From the NCBI GenBank assembly GCA_012026795.1, contig VEPM01000020.1, positions 1 to 64,000 on the forward strand: 64,000 bases of DNA, read 5' to 3'. Below the pieces are notes generated by a model, which saw nothing but the letters and a program-made list of their open reading frames with translations, was not told the origin of the DNA and did not search any database. The DNA comes from Candidatus Methanoperedens sp. (GTDB lineage Archaea; Halobacteriota; Methanosarcinia; Methanosarcinales; Methanoperedenaceae). A program made the position numbers and the translations under genes. Position 1 is the first letter of the stretch. Every line of letters begins with the position of its first letter. Positions 51,599 through 60,844 of the stretch are shown here, one piece after another.

Positions 51599-53041
51599 AT
51601 GATCGTTACAAGACATATCTCTCTTGATAATGATTGCATAGAGAAAATGGAACCTTATGTTGAAAAACATAAAGGGAATTTTAGCGCTGCAATAAGAGAG
51701 ATCATAGACCGGGCCGGGAAAAACAGTGAACTTGAGAATATTTCCACAATTGACAATACGCTGTTCAAATGGATGCTCAATGAAATCGATGGTTTGCTTG
51801 TCCCGGACAATGTAATGGATGATCTGATAAGTCCCATGCTTATAAATTCAATGGGAAAACTTGAAGACCATCTCAAGCACAAGTTCACAGAACTGGAATG
51901 GGATGTTGACCTTTCCCTGAAATACGATAGTGATGCATCTGCATCAGACGTATTGATAGAAGTCAAAGGTTCGCCCCAGAAAATAAAATTCGTTGCAAGG
52001 ATGCTTGCCCAGTATCTTGTGAAAAACTCACCTGAGCATGCTCCGCTTGAGATAGCTTCGGTTTTTAATCTTGATGGAGGTATAAGAGTTGAACTATCAA
52101 AATCAAACAAGAAGGAAGGATATGACAGCCTTATAACCTCTTTTGGAGGTTTGAATGAAGTTATCCAGGCCATCAAAAGCCGCCCGGATTTTTGGAAATC
52201 AATAATCACCGGACATCTCCTGAGCAATTACAATATGGTAACTGTTCACAGGAACTACTTTGAGGATCTCCTTTCAGGCAAAGTTCCGATGGGTGAGATA
52301 ACGATAGAAACTCTTGCCAAGAAACCAATCCAGGAAATTCCTCTTTGCGAAATGCTGTCCCTGGTTAAGGAAGTATATGAAACATCAAGAGTTGTGGACC
52401 GGGTGGAGGTTGACCGGGAGAACCTCATATTGTTCCATAATTACAGGAACAAAGAGGTAATAGACAAACTGAAAACAAGCATAGTCTCACTTCTGGAAGC
52501 GAATGGCCACCTGTATGATGCAAAGTCAACTGCAAATATGGTTGTGCTGACACACAGGCCGGATGTGGGAATCAGGATCAACGAGATAGTAAGCAACCTC
52601 AAGATCAGTAACAGCAGGGTTGACCAGGACCTGATAATGTTCATGGCTTTCTTAAAAGGGCTAAAGAACATTCCTGATATACCTGTATCTCTGACAGCCC
52701 TGGGGAGAAGGATAGGGGTATCCCTGATGCAGGAGTACGAAAAAGAGAACAATATAAAAGGCTGGGAATTCCAGAATTTCCGGAAAGCCCTTGAAATAAT
52801 TGATTCTAAACTCCACAGGGAAAGCGAATGGAAACCGGATGGGAAAAATCTGCTCTATACAATCAAGAAATGCAATATTGTGACTGAAGGTAATTCAATC
52901 GATAAATATATCTGCCATACCATAAGGGAAACTTTCAAGGGGGCAGTGAACCACGCTTTTGGAAACAGGGCAGAACTTGATATCAGGAAATTACTGTCGC
53001 ATGGAGACAATTGTTGTGAGGTGTTAATACGAGTACCATGA
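51599..53041 (+). CDS. RHH/V4R-like family protein, paralogue 3
   Basis: 480 residues. N-terminal RHISLDNDCIEKMEPYVEKHKGNFSAAIREIIDRAG, middle EIPLCEMLSLVKEVYETSRVVDRVEVDRENLILFHNYRN, HRPDVGIRINEI, and end KKCNIV, YICHTIRETFKGAVNHAFGNRA, HGDNCCEVLIRV. All three copies conserve the Cys of KC(N/S)I, the CHT...ETFKGA and the GDxxCEV motifs. It directly precedes the cytochrome/Fe-S/NrfD operon. Role inferred: a cytoplasmic sensor-regulator. Confidence 0.7.
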   Translation: MIVTRHISLDNDCIEKMEPYVEKHKGNFSAAIREIIDRAGKNSELENISTIDNTLFKWMLNEIDGLLVPDNVMDDLISPMLINSMGKLEDHLKHKFTELEWDVDLSLKYDSDASASDVLIEVKGSPQKIKFVARMLAQYLVKNSPEHAPLEIASVFNLDGGIRVELSKSNKKEGYDSLITSFGGLNEVIQAIKSRPDFWKSIITGHLLSNYNMVTVHRNYFEDLLSGKVPMGEITIETLAKKPIQEIPLCEMLSLVKEVYETSRVVDRVEVDRENLILFHNYRNKEVIDKLKTSIVSLLEANGHLYDAKSTANMVVLTHRPDVGIRINEIVSNLKISNSRVDQDLIMFMAFLKGLKNIPDIPVSLTALGRRIGVSLMQEYEKENNIKGWEFQNFRKALEIIDSKLHRESEWKPDGKNLLYTIKKCNIVTEGNSIDKYICHTIRETFKGAVNHAFGNRAELDIRKLLSHGDNCCEVLIRVP

Positions 53042-53121
53042 AAATAAAATCAGGAATTTTGGATAAAATCGGGATCGCAGAAGAAACAATACAAAAAATT
53101 AAACTATATAATAGGTGTTAA
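53038..53121 (+). CDS. Possible 27-residue leader peptide
   Basis: A tiny frame starts at ATG 53038 overlapping the stop of paralogue 3 (ATGA) and ends one base before the ATG of the cytochrome gene region. It would be a basic helix (MKIKSGILDKIGIAEETIQK). ATGA coupling is typical of this genome, but a frame this short can arise by chance. Confidence 0.3.
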   Translation: MKIKSGILDKIGIAEETIQKIKLYNRC

Positions 53122-53122
53122 A

Positions 53123-53929
53123 ATGAATACATTACTTGAATTCATAACGTTTGTCAAAGGGGTTGAATACCTGATTGTAATAGCGTTTTGCTTCGGGTTT
53201 ATCGCCCTGTGGGTACTTGTAAACTCCAGGGATAGGATGAAAAGGCCAACAATAGTATCTTTCGTTATTCCCCTTGCACTGGTCTTTGGGGCCGGAGCAA
53301 TCGTACTTACATCTTCAGATAATTCTGATGTTGCATCAGCCCCGGATATTTCAAACGTATCAGTGGCAATACAACCCGGTAATATCAAAGAGACCAGGCT
53401 TGCTTCAAATAGCGGGTGGCCAACAGTAAATAAATCCGAGTATCTTTCAATCAGATACGGGCCAGCGACTGAGTTTCATAAGATAATGAGTGAAAAGGTC
53501 AGTTGCACTACATGCCATCATAACAGCGGGGATGAGATCCATGCATGTAAGGATTGCCATGATAGCCCGACCAATCCGCATAATTCAACAAAACCGGGCC
53601 TGAAGGCTGCTTACCACGAGCGGTGCATATCCTGTCATCCTGAAGATTTCAATGGACCTGACAGCTGCACTAAATGCCACACAGGGGAGCTAAAAGCATC
53701 AGCCGTAGTTTCAGCTCCAATCCGTCCGCACCAGCTTACATGGGATACATGTAACAGGTGCCATCCGAAAGGGATACCAAATGGCGGCGTGGAGTCAAAG
53801 ATCGTTTATCATGACAGCTGTCTTAAGTGCCATTCAACAGGAGTCGCAGGTGCGGCGTTAGTACCTGATGACCATGCAGGAAGAGCTGGCAATACGTGCC
53901 AAGGCTGTCATAAACCAGCCGGAGGATAA
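53123..53929 (+). CDS. Seven-heme cytochrome c with N-terminal membrane anchor
   Basis: 268 residues. Two N-terminal helices (about 14-33 and 43-62) anchor a domain with seven CxxCH sites: CTTCH, CKDCH, CISCH, CTKCH, CNRCH, CLKCH, CQGCH. The pattern with paired sites and separate histidines (EFHKIM, IRPHQLT, IVYHDS) resembles class III cytochromes of Hmc-type complexes. AGGTG precedes ATG 53123. The Fe-S subunit follows after three bases, so it is the first gene of a three-gene operon. Confidence 0.9.
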   Translation: MNTLLEFITFVKGVEYLIVIAFCFGFIALWVLVNSRDRMKRPTIVSFVIPLALVFGAGAIVLTSSDNSDVASAPDISNVSVAIQPGNIKETRLASNSGWPTVNKSEYLSIRYGPATEFHKIMSEKVSCTTCHHNSGDEIHACKDCHDSPTNPHNSTKPGLKAAYHERCISCHPEDFNGPDSCTKCHTGELKASAVVSAPIRPHQLTWDTCNRCHPKGIPNGGVESKIVYHDSCLKCHSTGVAGAALVPDDHAGRAGNTCQGCHKPAGG

Positions 53930-53932
53930 ATT

Positions 53933-54871
53933 ATGATAAACAGGAGAAACCTGCTTAAAATAGGTGGAACGGTTGTTGCAGCAAGTATCCTTGGCAGCGA
54001 AACCGTTCTTGGCTCACAGGATTTCGAAGGAAATCCCGACCGCCTGGGTATGCTTACCGATACAACAAGGTGCATCGGATGCCGCCGCTGTGAAGCTGCA
54101 TGTAACAAGGCTAATAATCTTCCAGATGCGAAAACATCATTTGAAGATACTTCTGTTTTCGAAGAAAAGAGGAAACCTTACGTCGCAGATGTGCAGTCAT
54201 ATACAGTTGTCAACAGGTTCGAGGGTGAGGACGGAAAACCGGTATATCGCAAGATCCAGTGCATGCATTGCGATGAGCCGGCATGTGTTACAGCCTGCCC
54301 GGTAGCTGCACTGACAAAATCAAAAGAAGGACCCGTGGTATGGAATGAAAAGGTGTGTATCGGATGCCGTTATTGTATCACAGCATGTCCGTTCTATGTC
54401 CCGGCCTTTGAATATTCAAGCGCTTTTGAACCGAAAATCCAGAAATGTTTCTTGTGCAACCAGAGGATAAAAGACGGTCTCATTCCTGCCTGCGCTGAAG
54501 CATGCCCTGTTGAAGCCATACAGTTCGGAAAAAGGAAAGACCTGATGAAAATGGCAAAGCAGAGAATATGGGGGGAGCCTGATAAATATATCGACCACGT
54601 GTATGGTGAAACCGAAGCCGGAGGAACTGGCTGGTTGTATATTTCAAAACTGCCATTTGAGAAAATGGGGTTCCCCGAAAATATCGGGACAACATCATTT
54701 CCGAAACTGACAAAGGATTTCCTGGGTATGGTAAATCTAACGCTTGTCACATGGCCTGCACTGCTTGGAGGTTTTTATATGGCGACACATAAGAAACCGC
54801 ATGAAGAACATGGGCAGGAGAATAAGAAGGAGAATGAGAAAAAACCTGAGGAGGATATAAAACATGAATGA
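53933..54871 (+). CDS. Fe-S subunit with four [4Fe-4S] clusters (HybA/HmcB/NrfC-like)
   Basis: 312 residues. A twin-arginine-type N-terminus (NRRNLLKIGGTVVAAS) suggests export on the outer side. Cysteine clusters are CIGCRRCEAAC, CMHCDEPACVTAC, CIGCRYCITAC and CFLCNQRIKDGLIPACAEAC, enough for four [4Fe-4S] clusters. A C-terminal transmembrane helix (about 262-282) and a charged tail follow. It passes electrons between the cytochrome and the NrfD-type subunit. It overlaps the next gene by eight bases. Confidence 0.92.
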   Translation: MINRRNLLKIGGTVVAASILGSETVLGSQDFEGNPDRLGMLTDTTRCIGCRRCEAACNKANNLPDAKTSFEDTSVFEEKRKPYVADVQSYTVVNRFEGEDGKPVYRKIQCMHCDEPACVTACPVAALTKSKEGPVVWNEKVCIGCRYCITACPFYVPAFEYSSAFEPKIQKCFLCNQRIKDGLIPACAEACPVEAIQFGKRKDLMKMAKQRIWGEPDKYIDHVYGETEAGGTGWLYISKLPFEKMGFPENIGTTSFPKLTKDFLGMVNLTLVTWPALLGGFYMATHKKPHEEHGQENKKENEKKPEEDIKHE

Positions 54872-56132
54872 ATTTGGAAACGAAACTGTGGAAAGACATG
54901 TGTATCCCGAAAATGAACTGACAGGTGCGGAAATAATTTCTAACTGGTTCAGGGAGAAGATATTTTTGGGACTATCGTTCAAAGAATATATGAAGACGCT
55001 CATCACCCCTCTTAATATTGGTGCGGGTCTCATTGTCTTTGCGGGCCTATTCCTGATAGCAATGCGGTTTATTTACGGACTTGACCAGGTAACGGAAGCT
55101 TCGAATGAACAGCCCTGGGGACTATTCCTGACATGGGGATTATTCAGCGGAGTTCCATTCTCAGCATCAGGATTTGTAATCGGGACAGGAGTTTATATTT
55201 TCGGGGTCAAGAGATATCAGCCGATTGTCAAGAATGCGATCCTGCTGGGTTTCCTGGGATACCTGTTTGCAGTAATATTCCTTATGATAGACCTTGGCCG
55301 CCCGTGGAGAATATATTATCCTATGGCCATATCATTCGGGACTGCATCAGTAATGTTCCTTGTGGCCTGGCATGTAGCCCTGTATCTCTCGGTGCAGTTC
55401 TTTGAATTCAGCCCATCGATCCTGGCCTGGCTAAACCAGGGATACCTGCGAAAGATAGCTGTGAGCATGACACTGGGTCTTACAATATTTGGAGTAATGC
55501 TCTCTACACTGCACCAGTCGGCTCTTTCAGCCATGTTCCTCCTTGCGCCCGGTAAGGTGCATCCGCTATGGTATACATCATACCTGCCATGGCTTGCCCT
55601 CATTTCAGCAATAGGAGCTGCGATGGCCCTGATGATCGTGGTCAGTAAACTCACAACGATATACTTCAGGAACAGGGCATCGCCGGAATACCTTGGAAGC
55701 ATTGATGATGTTACGATCGGTCTTGGGAAAGCCTCTTCGCTTGTCATGTTTACATACCTGGGAATGAGATTGATAAGCATTACACATGAAGGCGCATGGA
55801 AGTACCTCGATACGCCAACTGGTCACTGGTTTATGGTTGAGATATTTATCCTTGCGCTGGTCCCATTCCTGTATTATTACGGGGTAATGAAGAAGAACGT
55901 AAGACTTATCCAGGTAACAGGTGTTGTGACGATGATCGGAATAATCCTTAACAGGTTCAACCTGACATTGCTGACATTCAACTATCAACTTCCTAAAGGA
56001 GAACTCTTCTACTGGAAGGAAGTGCTGGTAGTAATATCAGTTATCATAATACAGATACTGGTTTACAGATGGATCGTCAACAGGATGCCTGTCCTTCGGG
56101 ATCATCCCGATTATCCGAATGACGGGCATTAA
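54864..56132 (+). CDS. NrfD/HybB-type membrane subunit
   Basis: 422 residues with about nine to ten helices. The conserved LDLGRPWR (here IDLGRPWRIYYP) and the LSTLHQSALSAMFLLAPGKVHPLWYT segment are hallmarks of the HybB/NrfD group, which reacts with menaquinone and may move protons. With the Fe-S and cytochrome c subunits it forms a quinone:cytochrome oxidoreductase like Hmc or Nrf. No catalytic molybdopterin subunit is encoded here. Confidence 0.92.
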   Translation: MNEFGNETVERHVYPENELTGAEIISNWFREKIFLGLSFKEYMKTLITPLNIGAGLIVFAGLFLIAMRFIYGLDQVTEASNEQPWGLFLTWGLFSGVPFSASGFVIGTGVYIFGVKRYQPIVKNAILLGFLGYLFAVIFLMIDLGRPWRIYYPMAISFGTASVMFLVAWHVALYLSVQFFEFSPSILAWLNQGYLRKIAVSMTLGLTIFGVMLSTLHQSALSAMFLLAPGKVHPLWYTSYLPWLALISAIGAAMALMIVVSKLTTIYFRNRASPEYLGSIDDVTIGLGKASSLVMFTYLGMRLISITHEGAWKYLDTPTGHWFMVEIFILALVPFLYYYGVMKKNVRLIQVTGVVTMIGIILNRFNLTLLTFNYQLPKGELFYWKEVLVVISVIIIQILVYRWIVNRMPVLRDHPDYPNDGH

Positions 56133-56213
56133 TTCAAGATGAAGCTGGGAAGGATAGGAGCCGGATAGGGTTGTTTGCTTGCATGCAGCCTTGTCCGGAA
56201 TTATTTTTTTAAT

Positions 56214-57533
56214 TTATTTGGTTTGTTGTGCAGAAGGAGCTTTTCGGGAAGGCATGACAAGTACCTTGTCTATCCGGTTTTTATCCATATCCACTACCTC
56301 AAAGCGTAATCCGTTCCATTCAAAATGGTTGCCTACAACAGGGATACGCCCCATATGCATCAGCACAAAGCCGCCCAATGTCTGATAGATGCCCTCTCCT
56401 GGCAGCTCTTTAATGCTGAATATCTTTTTGAAATCATCCACGAGCAACATTCCATCCAGAAGCCATGAGCCATCCTCGCGCTGCACAGCCAGTGGCTGCT
56501 CCAGTTCCTCTACTGATGGTATATCCCCGACGATCTGTTCCAGTATATCTTTTAGTGTTACCAATCCCTGGACACTGCCGTATTCATCGACCACGAGCGA
56601 GATATGTATGCCGGATTTCTTGAATAGTTCCAGAACTTTCAAAGCGTGCGTACTTTCGGGCACAAACAACGGGCGGCGCATGGATGCCCTCAGATCAGGA
56701 GTCTTGCCTGCCATGTTAAGATCCAGCATGTCCTTAATTTGCACTATGCCAAGAATATTATCAAGACTACCCTGACCTACCGGAAAGCGGGAATGACCGC
56801 TATCGGCTATTTTATGTCGTATTTCCTGGGACGAATCTTCGATATCAAGCCAGACTATCTCGGTACGTGGCGTCATCAATGCACCTGCACGCAGGTCACC
56901 CAGGCGAAATACCTGCTCTACCATATCCCTTTCTGCTTTTTCAAACGTTCCGGCTTTCATACCCTGCTCGATCAGGATATTAATCTCTTCCTCTGTTACA
57001 GGCGGTTCGGTAACCGGTCGTATGCCCAATATTCTGAGTACCGTATCTGTCGAAATGCTCAACAGATGAACCGCAGGCGCGGTTATCCTGGATAACATGC
57101 GCATAGGGACGGCCATAATACATGCTATCCGTTCCGGGTTATGTAATGCCATCCTTTTGGGCACAAGTTCACCAATAACCAAAGTAAGATATGTAATTCC
57201 AAGAACTACAGTACCCAGAGCAATGGCTTTGCTGTAGGGCGCAAATAAGGGTATAAAGACCAGGCGCGCAGACAGTTCCTCTGCTATGGTTGCTCCGCCT
57301 AATACGCCAGCCAGTATGCCTATAAGTGTGATGCCAATTTGGACCGTGGATAGCAAACGATTGGGTGAATCTGCAAGATCCAGCGCAACCTGTGCCTTTG
57401 CATTGCCTTCATTGACCCATTGCTGAAGCCGTGCCTTGCGTGCCGAAATAATGGCAATCTCGGACATGGAAAAAACACCATTGGCAATGGTAAGTAAAAT
57501 GATGAGTATAATTTGAAACGTGATGTCTGGCAT
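56214..57533 (-). CDS. CorC/TlyC-type transporter with DUF21 and CBS domains
   Basis: 439 residues. DUF21 membrane domain (about 1-195, NGVFSMSEIAIISARKARLQ), CBS pair (about 210-335, ALMTPRTEIVWLD, VVDEYGSVQGLVTLKDILEQIVGDI) and a CorC/HlyC domain (about 345-430). Relatives export or regulate Mg2+ or Co2+. The 'haemolysin' name for the family is historical. Monocistronic. Confidence 0.9.
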   Translation of the reverse strand: MPDITFQIILIILLTIANGVFSMSEIAIISARKARLQQWVNEGNAKAQVALDLADSPNRLLSTVQIGITLIGILAGVLGGATIAEELSARLVFIPLFAPYSKAIALGTVVLGITYLTLVIGELVPKRMALHNPERIACIMAVPMRMLSRITAPAVHLLSISTDTVLRILGIRPVTEPPVTEEEINILIEQGMKAGTFEKAERDMVEQVFRLGDLRAGALMTPRTEIVWLDIEDSSQEIRHKIADSGHSRFPVGQGSLDNILGIVQIKDMLDLNMAGKTPDLRASMRRPLFVPESTHALKVLELFKKSGIHISLVVDEYGSVQGLVTLKDILEQIVGDIPSVEELEQPLAVQREDGSWLLDGMLLVDDFKKIFSIKELPGEGIYQTLGGFVLMHMGRIPVVGNHFEWNGLRFEVVDMDKNRIDKVLVMPSRKAPSAQQTK

Positions 57534-57920
57534 TGTTGTCTCTTATTAGCCTGATATTAAGATTAAGGTTAATGTCCACTAACCTGTGGGAATATAGATA
57601 TAGGTATAGATATAGAATTCTCACCATACCTTTTTTCTATAGCTTCCAAACTTTCCATAGGAACCATATTTCAATTCTCAGACACAAAAATATGAATTAA
57701 AATGATAAGTCTAAGATAAGCGGGAAGGGGAGTGGGTGGTATCGTTGAAAAAATGAACCCGCTTATCTTGTTCGTTTTTACGCGAACACTTCTATCATCA
57801 ATTGCTCGGAATAAATAGTTTTCGCTTGGTAAATGATACTCAGTATTTGGATGACATAATTATTCATGAAATTACTAAAACAAGGCAAGCTATATTATAA
57901 TATCCGTTAATTGTGCCACT
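57534..57920. other. 387-bp divergent gap between corC-like gene and lysA
   Basis: No gene is seen. It holds a short run of ATATAG-like repeats (57592-57616), a strong hairpin (57713-57769, separate entry) and a TATA-like region (TATATTATAA near 57890) just before lysA. Confidence 0.55.
57713..57769 (+). ncRNA. Candidate small RNA with perfect 12-bp stem
   Basis: AAGATAAGCGGG (57713-57724) and CCCGCTTATCTT (57758-57769) pair perfectly around a 33-nt purine-rich loop. A T-rich tract (GTTCGTTTTTA) follows on the plus strand. It lies between two divergent genes, so it is not an obvious terminator for either. It may be a small RNA, a leader element of lysA, or a DNA palindrome. Confidence 0.4.
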
Positions 57921-59204
57921 ATGTTCACAATAAAAGATCATCTTGAAATCAGGAATCATCATCTTATTATTGGCGGCGCTGATACCACCGTCCTTGCAGA
58001 ACAGTTTGGAACTCCCCTGTACGTTACTAATGAATCCAGGGTCATCAGTAATTTCTCAGAATACAGGAAGGCTTTCCCTGATGCTGAAATAAATTATGCG
58101 GCCAAAGCCAATGGAAGCTTTGCCATCCTCAGGATGCTTGCGCGGGAAGGGGCTGGCGCTGATGTTTTCAGTTTCGGCGAGCTTTATATGGCGCTTCTTG
58201 CCGGAATCGGGCGTGAGAAAATCCTCTTTAATGGCAATTCAAAGACTGATTTTGAACTGCAAAAAGCAGTGGAAATGGGTATAAAAGTCTCTGTGGATTC
58301 TCTTGATGAACTTCGCACATTATCAAAAATAGCTGATTCCCTGGGTAAAACAGTAGAGATCGCATTCCGTGTCAATCCCGATGTCTCTGCAAAGACCCAT
58401 CCTAAAATATCAACCGGCCTTCGGACTTCAAAATTCGGGATTCCTTCAGAGGAAGTTGTGGGTGCATATAAAGAGGCGAATAAACTTCCAGGGATCGTAC
58501 CGGCTGGCATTCACTGCCATATCGGGTCCCAGATACTGGATACAACGCCTTTCACCGAAGCTACCCATAAAATGATGGATCTTGTTGAAAAAATAACGGG
58601 GCTTGGAATAAATCTTGAATTCGTGGACATGGGTTCGGGTCTTGGTATACCTTATAAAAAGGATGAAGGACAGGCCCCAACACCTCTTGACCATGCAAAT
58701 GCGATCCTTCCGGTATTTGAAGAAAGGACAAAAGCTATTGGAATATCACCCCGGCTTGTGCTTGAGCCCGGACGTTTTATTGTTGCAGATACGACCATCC
58801 TCCTTGCACGCGTCAATACAGTAAAGAAAGCGGCAAAGAATTTTGTTGGTGTAGATGCAGGTTTTAATCTTCTTGTCCGCCCCACCATGTATGACTCATA
58901 TCATCATATTGTTGTTGCAAATAAAGCAAATTCCAGACCTGAGGACATTTACACGATCGTCGGGCCAATATGCGAGACCGGGGATATTTTCGCAAAGGAT
59001 AGAACCCTGCCGCATATTGAAAAAGGCGACCTGGTCGCTCTGCTGGATGCCGGAGCATACGGCTTTAGCATGAGCAGCCAGTATAACGGAAGACCCCGGT
59101 GTGCTGAAGTACTGGTAAAAGACGGAGAGGCGGAAGTCATAAGGAACCGGGAGGACTTTGTGGACCTGCTTAACGGGCAGAAGCTTCCGGCAAGGTTGAT
59201 GTGA
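57921..59204 (+). CDS. lysA: Diaminopimelate decarboxylase
   Basis: 427 residues, the usual length. Motifs are the PLP lysine in NYAAKANGS, HCHIGSQIL, EPGRFIVADTTILLARV, and GPICETGDIFAKDR. It turns meso-diaminopimelate into lysine. A TATA-like box lies about 30 bases upstream. Confidence 0.94.
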   Translation: MFTIKDHLEIRNHHLIIGGADTTVLAEQFGTPLYVTNESRVISNFSEYRKAFPDAEINYAAKANGSFAILRMLAREGAGADVFSFGELYMALLAGIGREKILFNGNSKTDFELQKAVEMGIKVSVDSLDELRTLSKIADSLGKTVEIAFRVNPDVSAKTHPKISTGLRTSKFGIPSEEVVGAYKEANKLPGIVPAGIHCHIGSQILDTTPFTEATHKMMDLVEKITGLGINLEFVDMGSGLGIPYKKDEGQAPTPLDHANAILPVFEERTKAIGISPRLVLEPGRFIVADTTILLARVNTVKKAAKNFVGVDAGFNLLVRPTMYDSYHHIVVANKANSRPEDIYTIVGPICETGDIFAKDRTLPHIEKGDLVALLDAGAYGFSMSSQYNGRPRCAEVLVKDGEAEVIRNREDFVDLLNGQKLPARLM

Positions 59205-59237
59205 AGTGTTACAATAGACTTTGATTCTTTATGAAAT

Positions 59238-60266
59238 ATGATCGACCCTGTTGATAATTTTGAAATTCCCGATGAATGGATAAAACGTGCAAGCATACCA
59301 CCTGACGAATTAAATTCCCGCATATCGAGCGGACGTTATGTTCTTCTTTCGGACGGCTCGCTTTTGCGGCGCGGGTTTACAACAGGGACAACCGCTGCTG
59401 CTGCTGCAAAAGCTGCGGTCTTATCCCTTAAAGGGGATATTTCAGAGGTTTCTGTTGTATCTGTTCCCACGCCTGTCGGGATACGTGCTTTCCTTTCGGT
59501 TGATGCAAAGAATGGGAAGGCTTCTGTTGTTAAGGATTCAGGAGATCATGAAAGCGATGCAACCAGGGGAATAGAGATCCAGGCCAGGGCAAAAGAAAAT
59601 GAGACAATAATAATCAAAGCAGGATATGGCATAGGTTCAAAAAATGGCAAACCAGCGATCAATCCTTCTCCGATGCGGCAGATAGAGGAAGCTATAAAAG
59701 AGGCACTTCTTGAGACAAAGTTAAAAGGAGCGTTAGTTACAATTTCAATCCCGCAGGGTAAGGAAGTTGCAAAAAAAACGCTTAATGAAAAGATCGGGAT
59801 AACTGGAGGGCTTTCCATTCTGGGAACAACTGGCTTTGTAGAGCCGTGGAATGAACATCTGGGAGAAATGAAGGAAGAACTTATCGCAAAAGCCGACAGG
59901 GTCGTTCTTACAACAGGAAGAACTGGTGTGCGCTTTTCCAGCATGCTTTTCCCGGGATACACAGTAATACTTATCGGGAGCGATATCCCAGGAGGTCTTG
60001 CTGCCGCAAAAGGTGAGGTAATTATCTGCGGTCTTCCAGGACTTATATTGAAATGGGCAAATCCTGATATCTTAAAAAATAGCGGTTATCTTACCATCCA
60101 GGAAATGATCGATGCTAATCCGGAAAATCCTGTTATTGACCTGACGCTGGATGAGGCGGTCAGGATATCGGGAAGAAGAATTGTGCTATTGGACAGGAAC
60201 GGGACAATTCTTCGTGATACCCGCGAACGAAATATCAATCCTATCAATCCGGATGGAACTTTATGA
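59238..60266 (+). CDS. cbiD: Cobalt-precorrin-5B C1-methyltransferase
   Basis: 342 residues. RRGFTTGTTAAAAAKAAV is the CbiD signature; GYGIGSKNGKPAINPSPMRQI, IPQGKEVAKKTLNEKIGI, GGLSILGTTG and GLPGLILKWA follow. It methylates C1 in the anaerobic corrin route. Its stop overlaps the cbiE start (ATGA). Confidence 0.94.
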   Translation: MIDPVDNFEIPDEWIKRASIPPDELNSRISSGRYVLLSDGSLLRRGFTTGTTAAAAAKAAVLSLKGDISEVSVVSVPTPVGIRAFLSVDAKNGKASVVKDSGDHESDATRGIEIQARAKENETIIIKAGYGIGSKNGKPAINPSPMRQIEEAIKEALLETKLKGALVTISIPQGKEVAKKTLNEKIGITGGLSILGTTGFVEPWNEHLGEMKEELIAKADRVVLTTGRTGVRFSSMLFPGYTVILIGSDIPGGLAAAKGEVIICGLPGLILKWANPDILKNSGYLTIQEMIDANPENPVIDLTLDEAVRISGRRIVLLDRNGTILRDTRERNINPINPDGTL

Positions 60267-60844
60267 AAATTATTGGTGTGGGCGCGGGCCCTGGTCTACT
60301 TACAAACGAAGCGATAAAGGCAATAGAAAATGCCAGCATAATATTCGGATCAAAACGGGCTATTGAACTGGCAAAAGAACATATAAAATGCAAAGCGAAT
60401 ATACTTACGGATTATACTTTGCAACAACTCCCCGGAAATGCGGTCGTCCTCTCCACAGGAGACCCGATGCTTTCAGGTCTTGGGAAGTATGCAAAATTGG
60501 AAGATCAAATTATCCCGGGGATCTCATCAATGCAGATCGCATGCGCAAGGCTGTGCCTTGGAATTGACAATATTGCTGTCATTACTGCCCACTCAAGGGA
60601 TATTGGGATTGTTAAAGAACGGATATTGGCGGATTTAAGAAATGGAAAAAATATTTTTCTGCTTCCTGACTCCTCTTTTGGTGTAAAAGAAATTGCAGTT
60701 TTCCTTAAAAATGAGGGTTTTTCAAAGAAGATCTCTGTCTGTGAGAAGCTTGGTTATCACGATGAGCGCATAGTGACCGGAACTACTGATAAGCCTCCAG
60801 CCTCTGGATCTGATATGTATTGTGTAATTATAACCAATTTTTAA
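60263..60844 (+). CDS. cbiE: Cobalt-precorrin-7 C5-methyltransferase
   Basis: 193 residues, the CbiE (single-domain) form. GVGAGPGLLTNEAIKAIENA and LSTGDPMLSGLG, GISSMQIACARL are typical tetrapyrrole methylase motifs. The CbiT partner is not adjacent. It overlaps cbiD by four bases and the end of the KaiC-like gene by four bases on the opposite strand. Confidence 0.92.
   Translation: MKIIGVGAGPGLLTNEAIKAIENASIIFGSKRAIELAKEHIKCKANILTDYTLQQLPGNAVVLSTGDPMLSGLGKYAKLEDQIIPGISSMQIACARLCLGIDNIAVITAHSRDIGIVKERILADLRNGKNIFLLPDSSFGVKEIAVFLKNEGFSKKISVCEKLGYHDERIVTGTTDKPPASGSDMYCVIITNF

Noticed and set aside
57590-57617. ATATAG microsatellite as a CRISPR-like or origin repeat
   Set aside because: It is only about 28 bp of simple repeat with no spacer structure.
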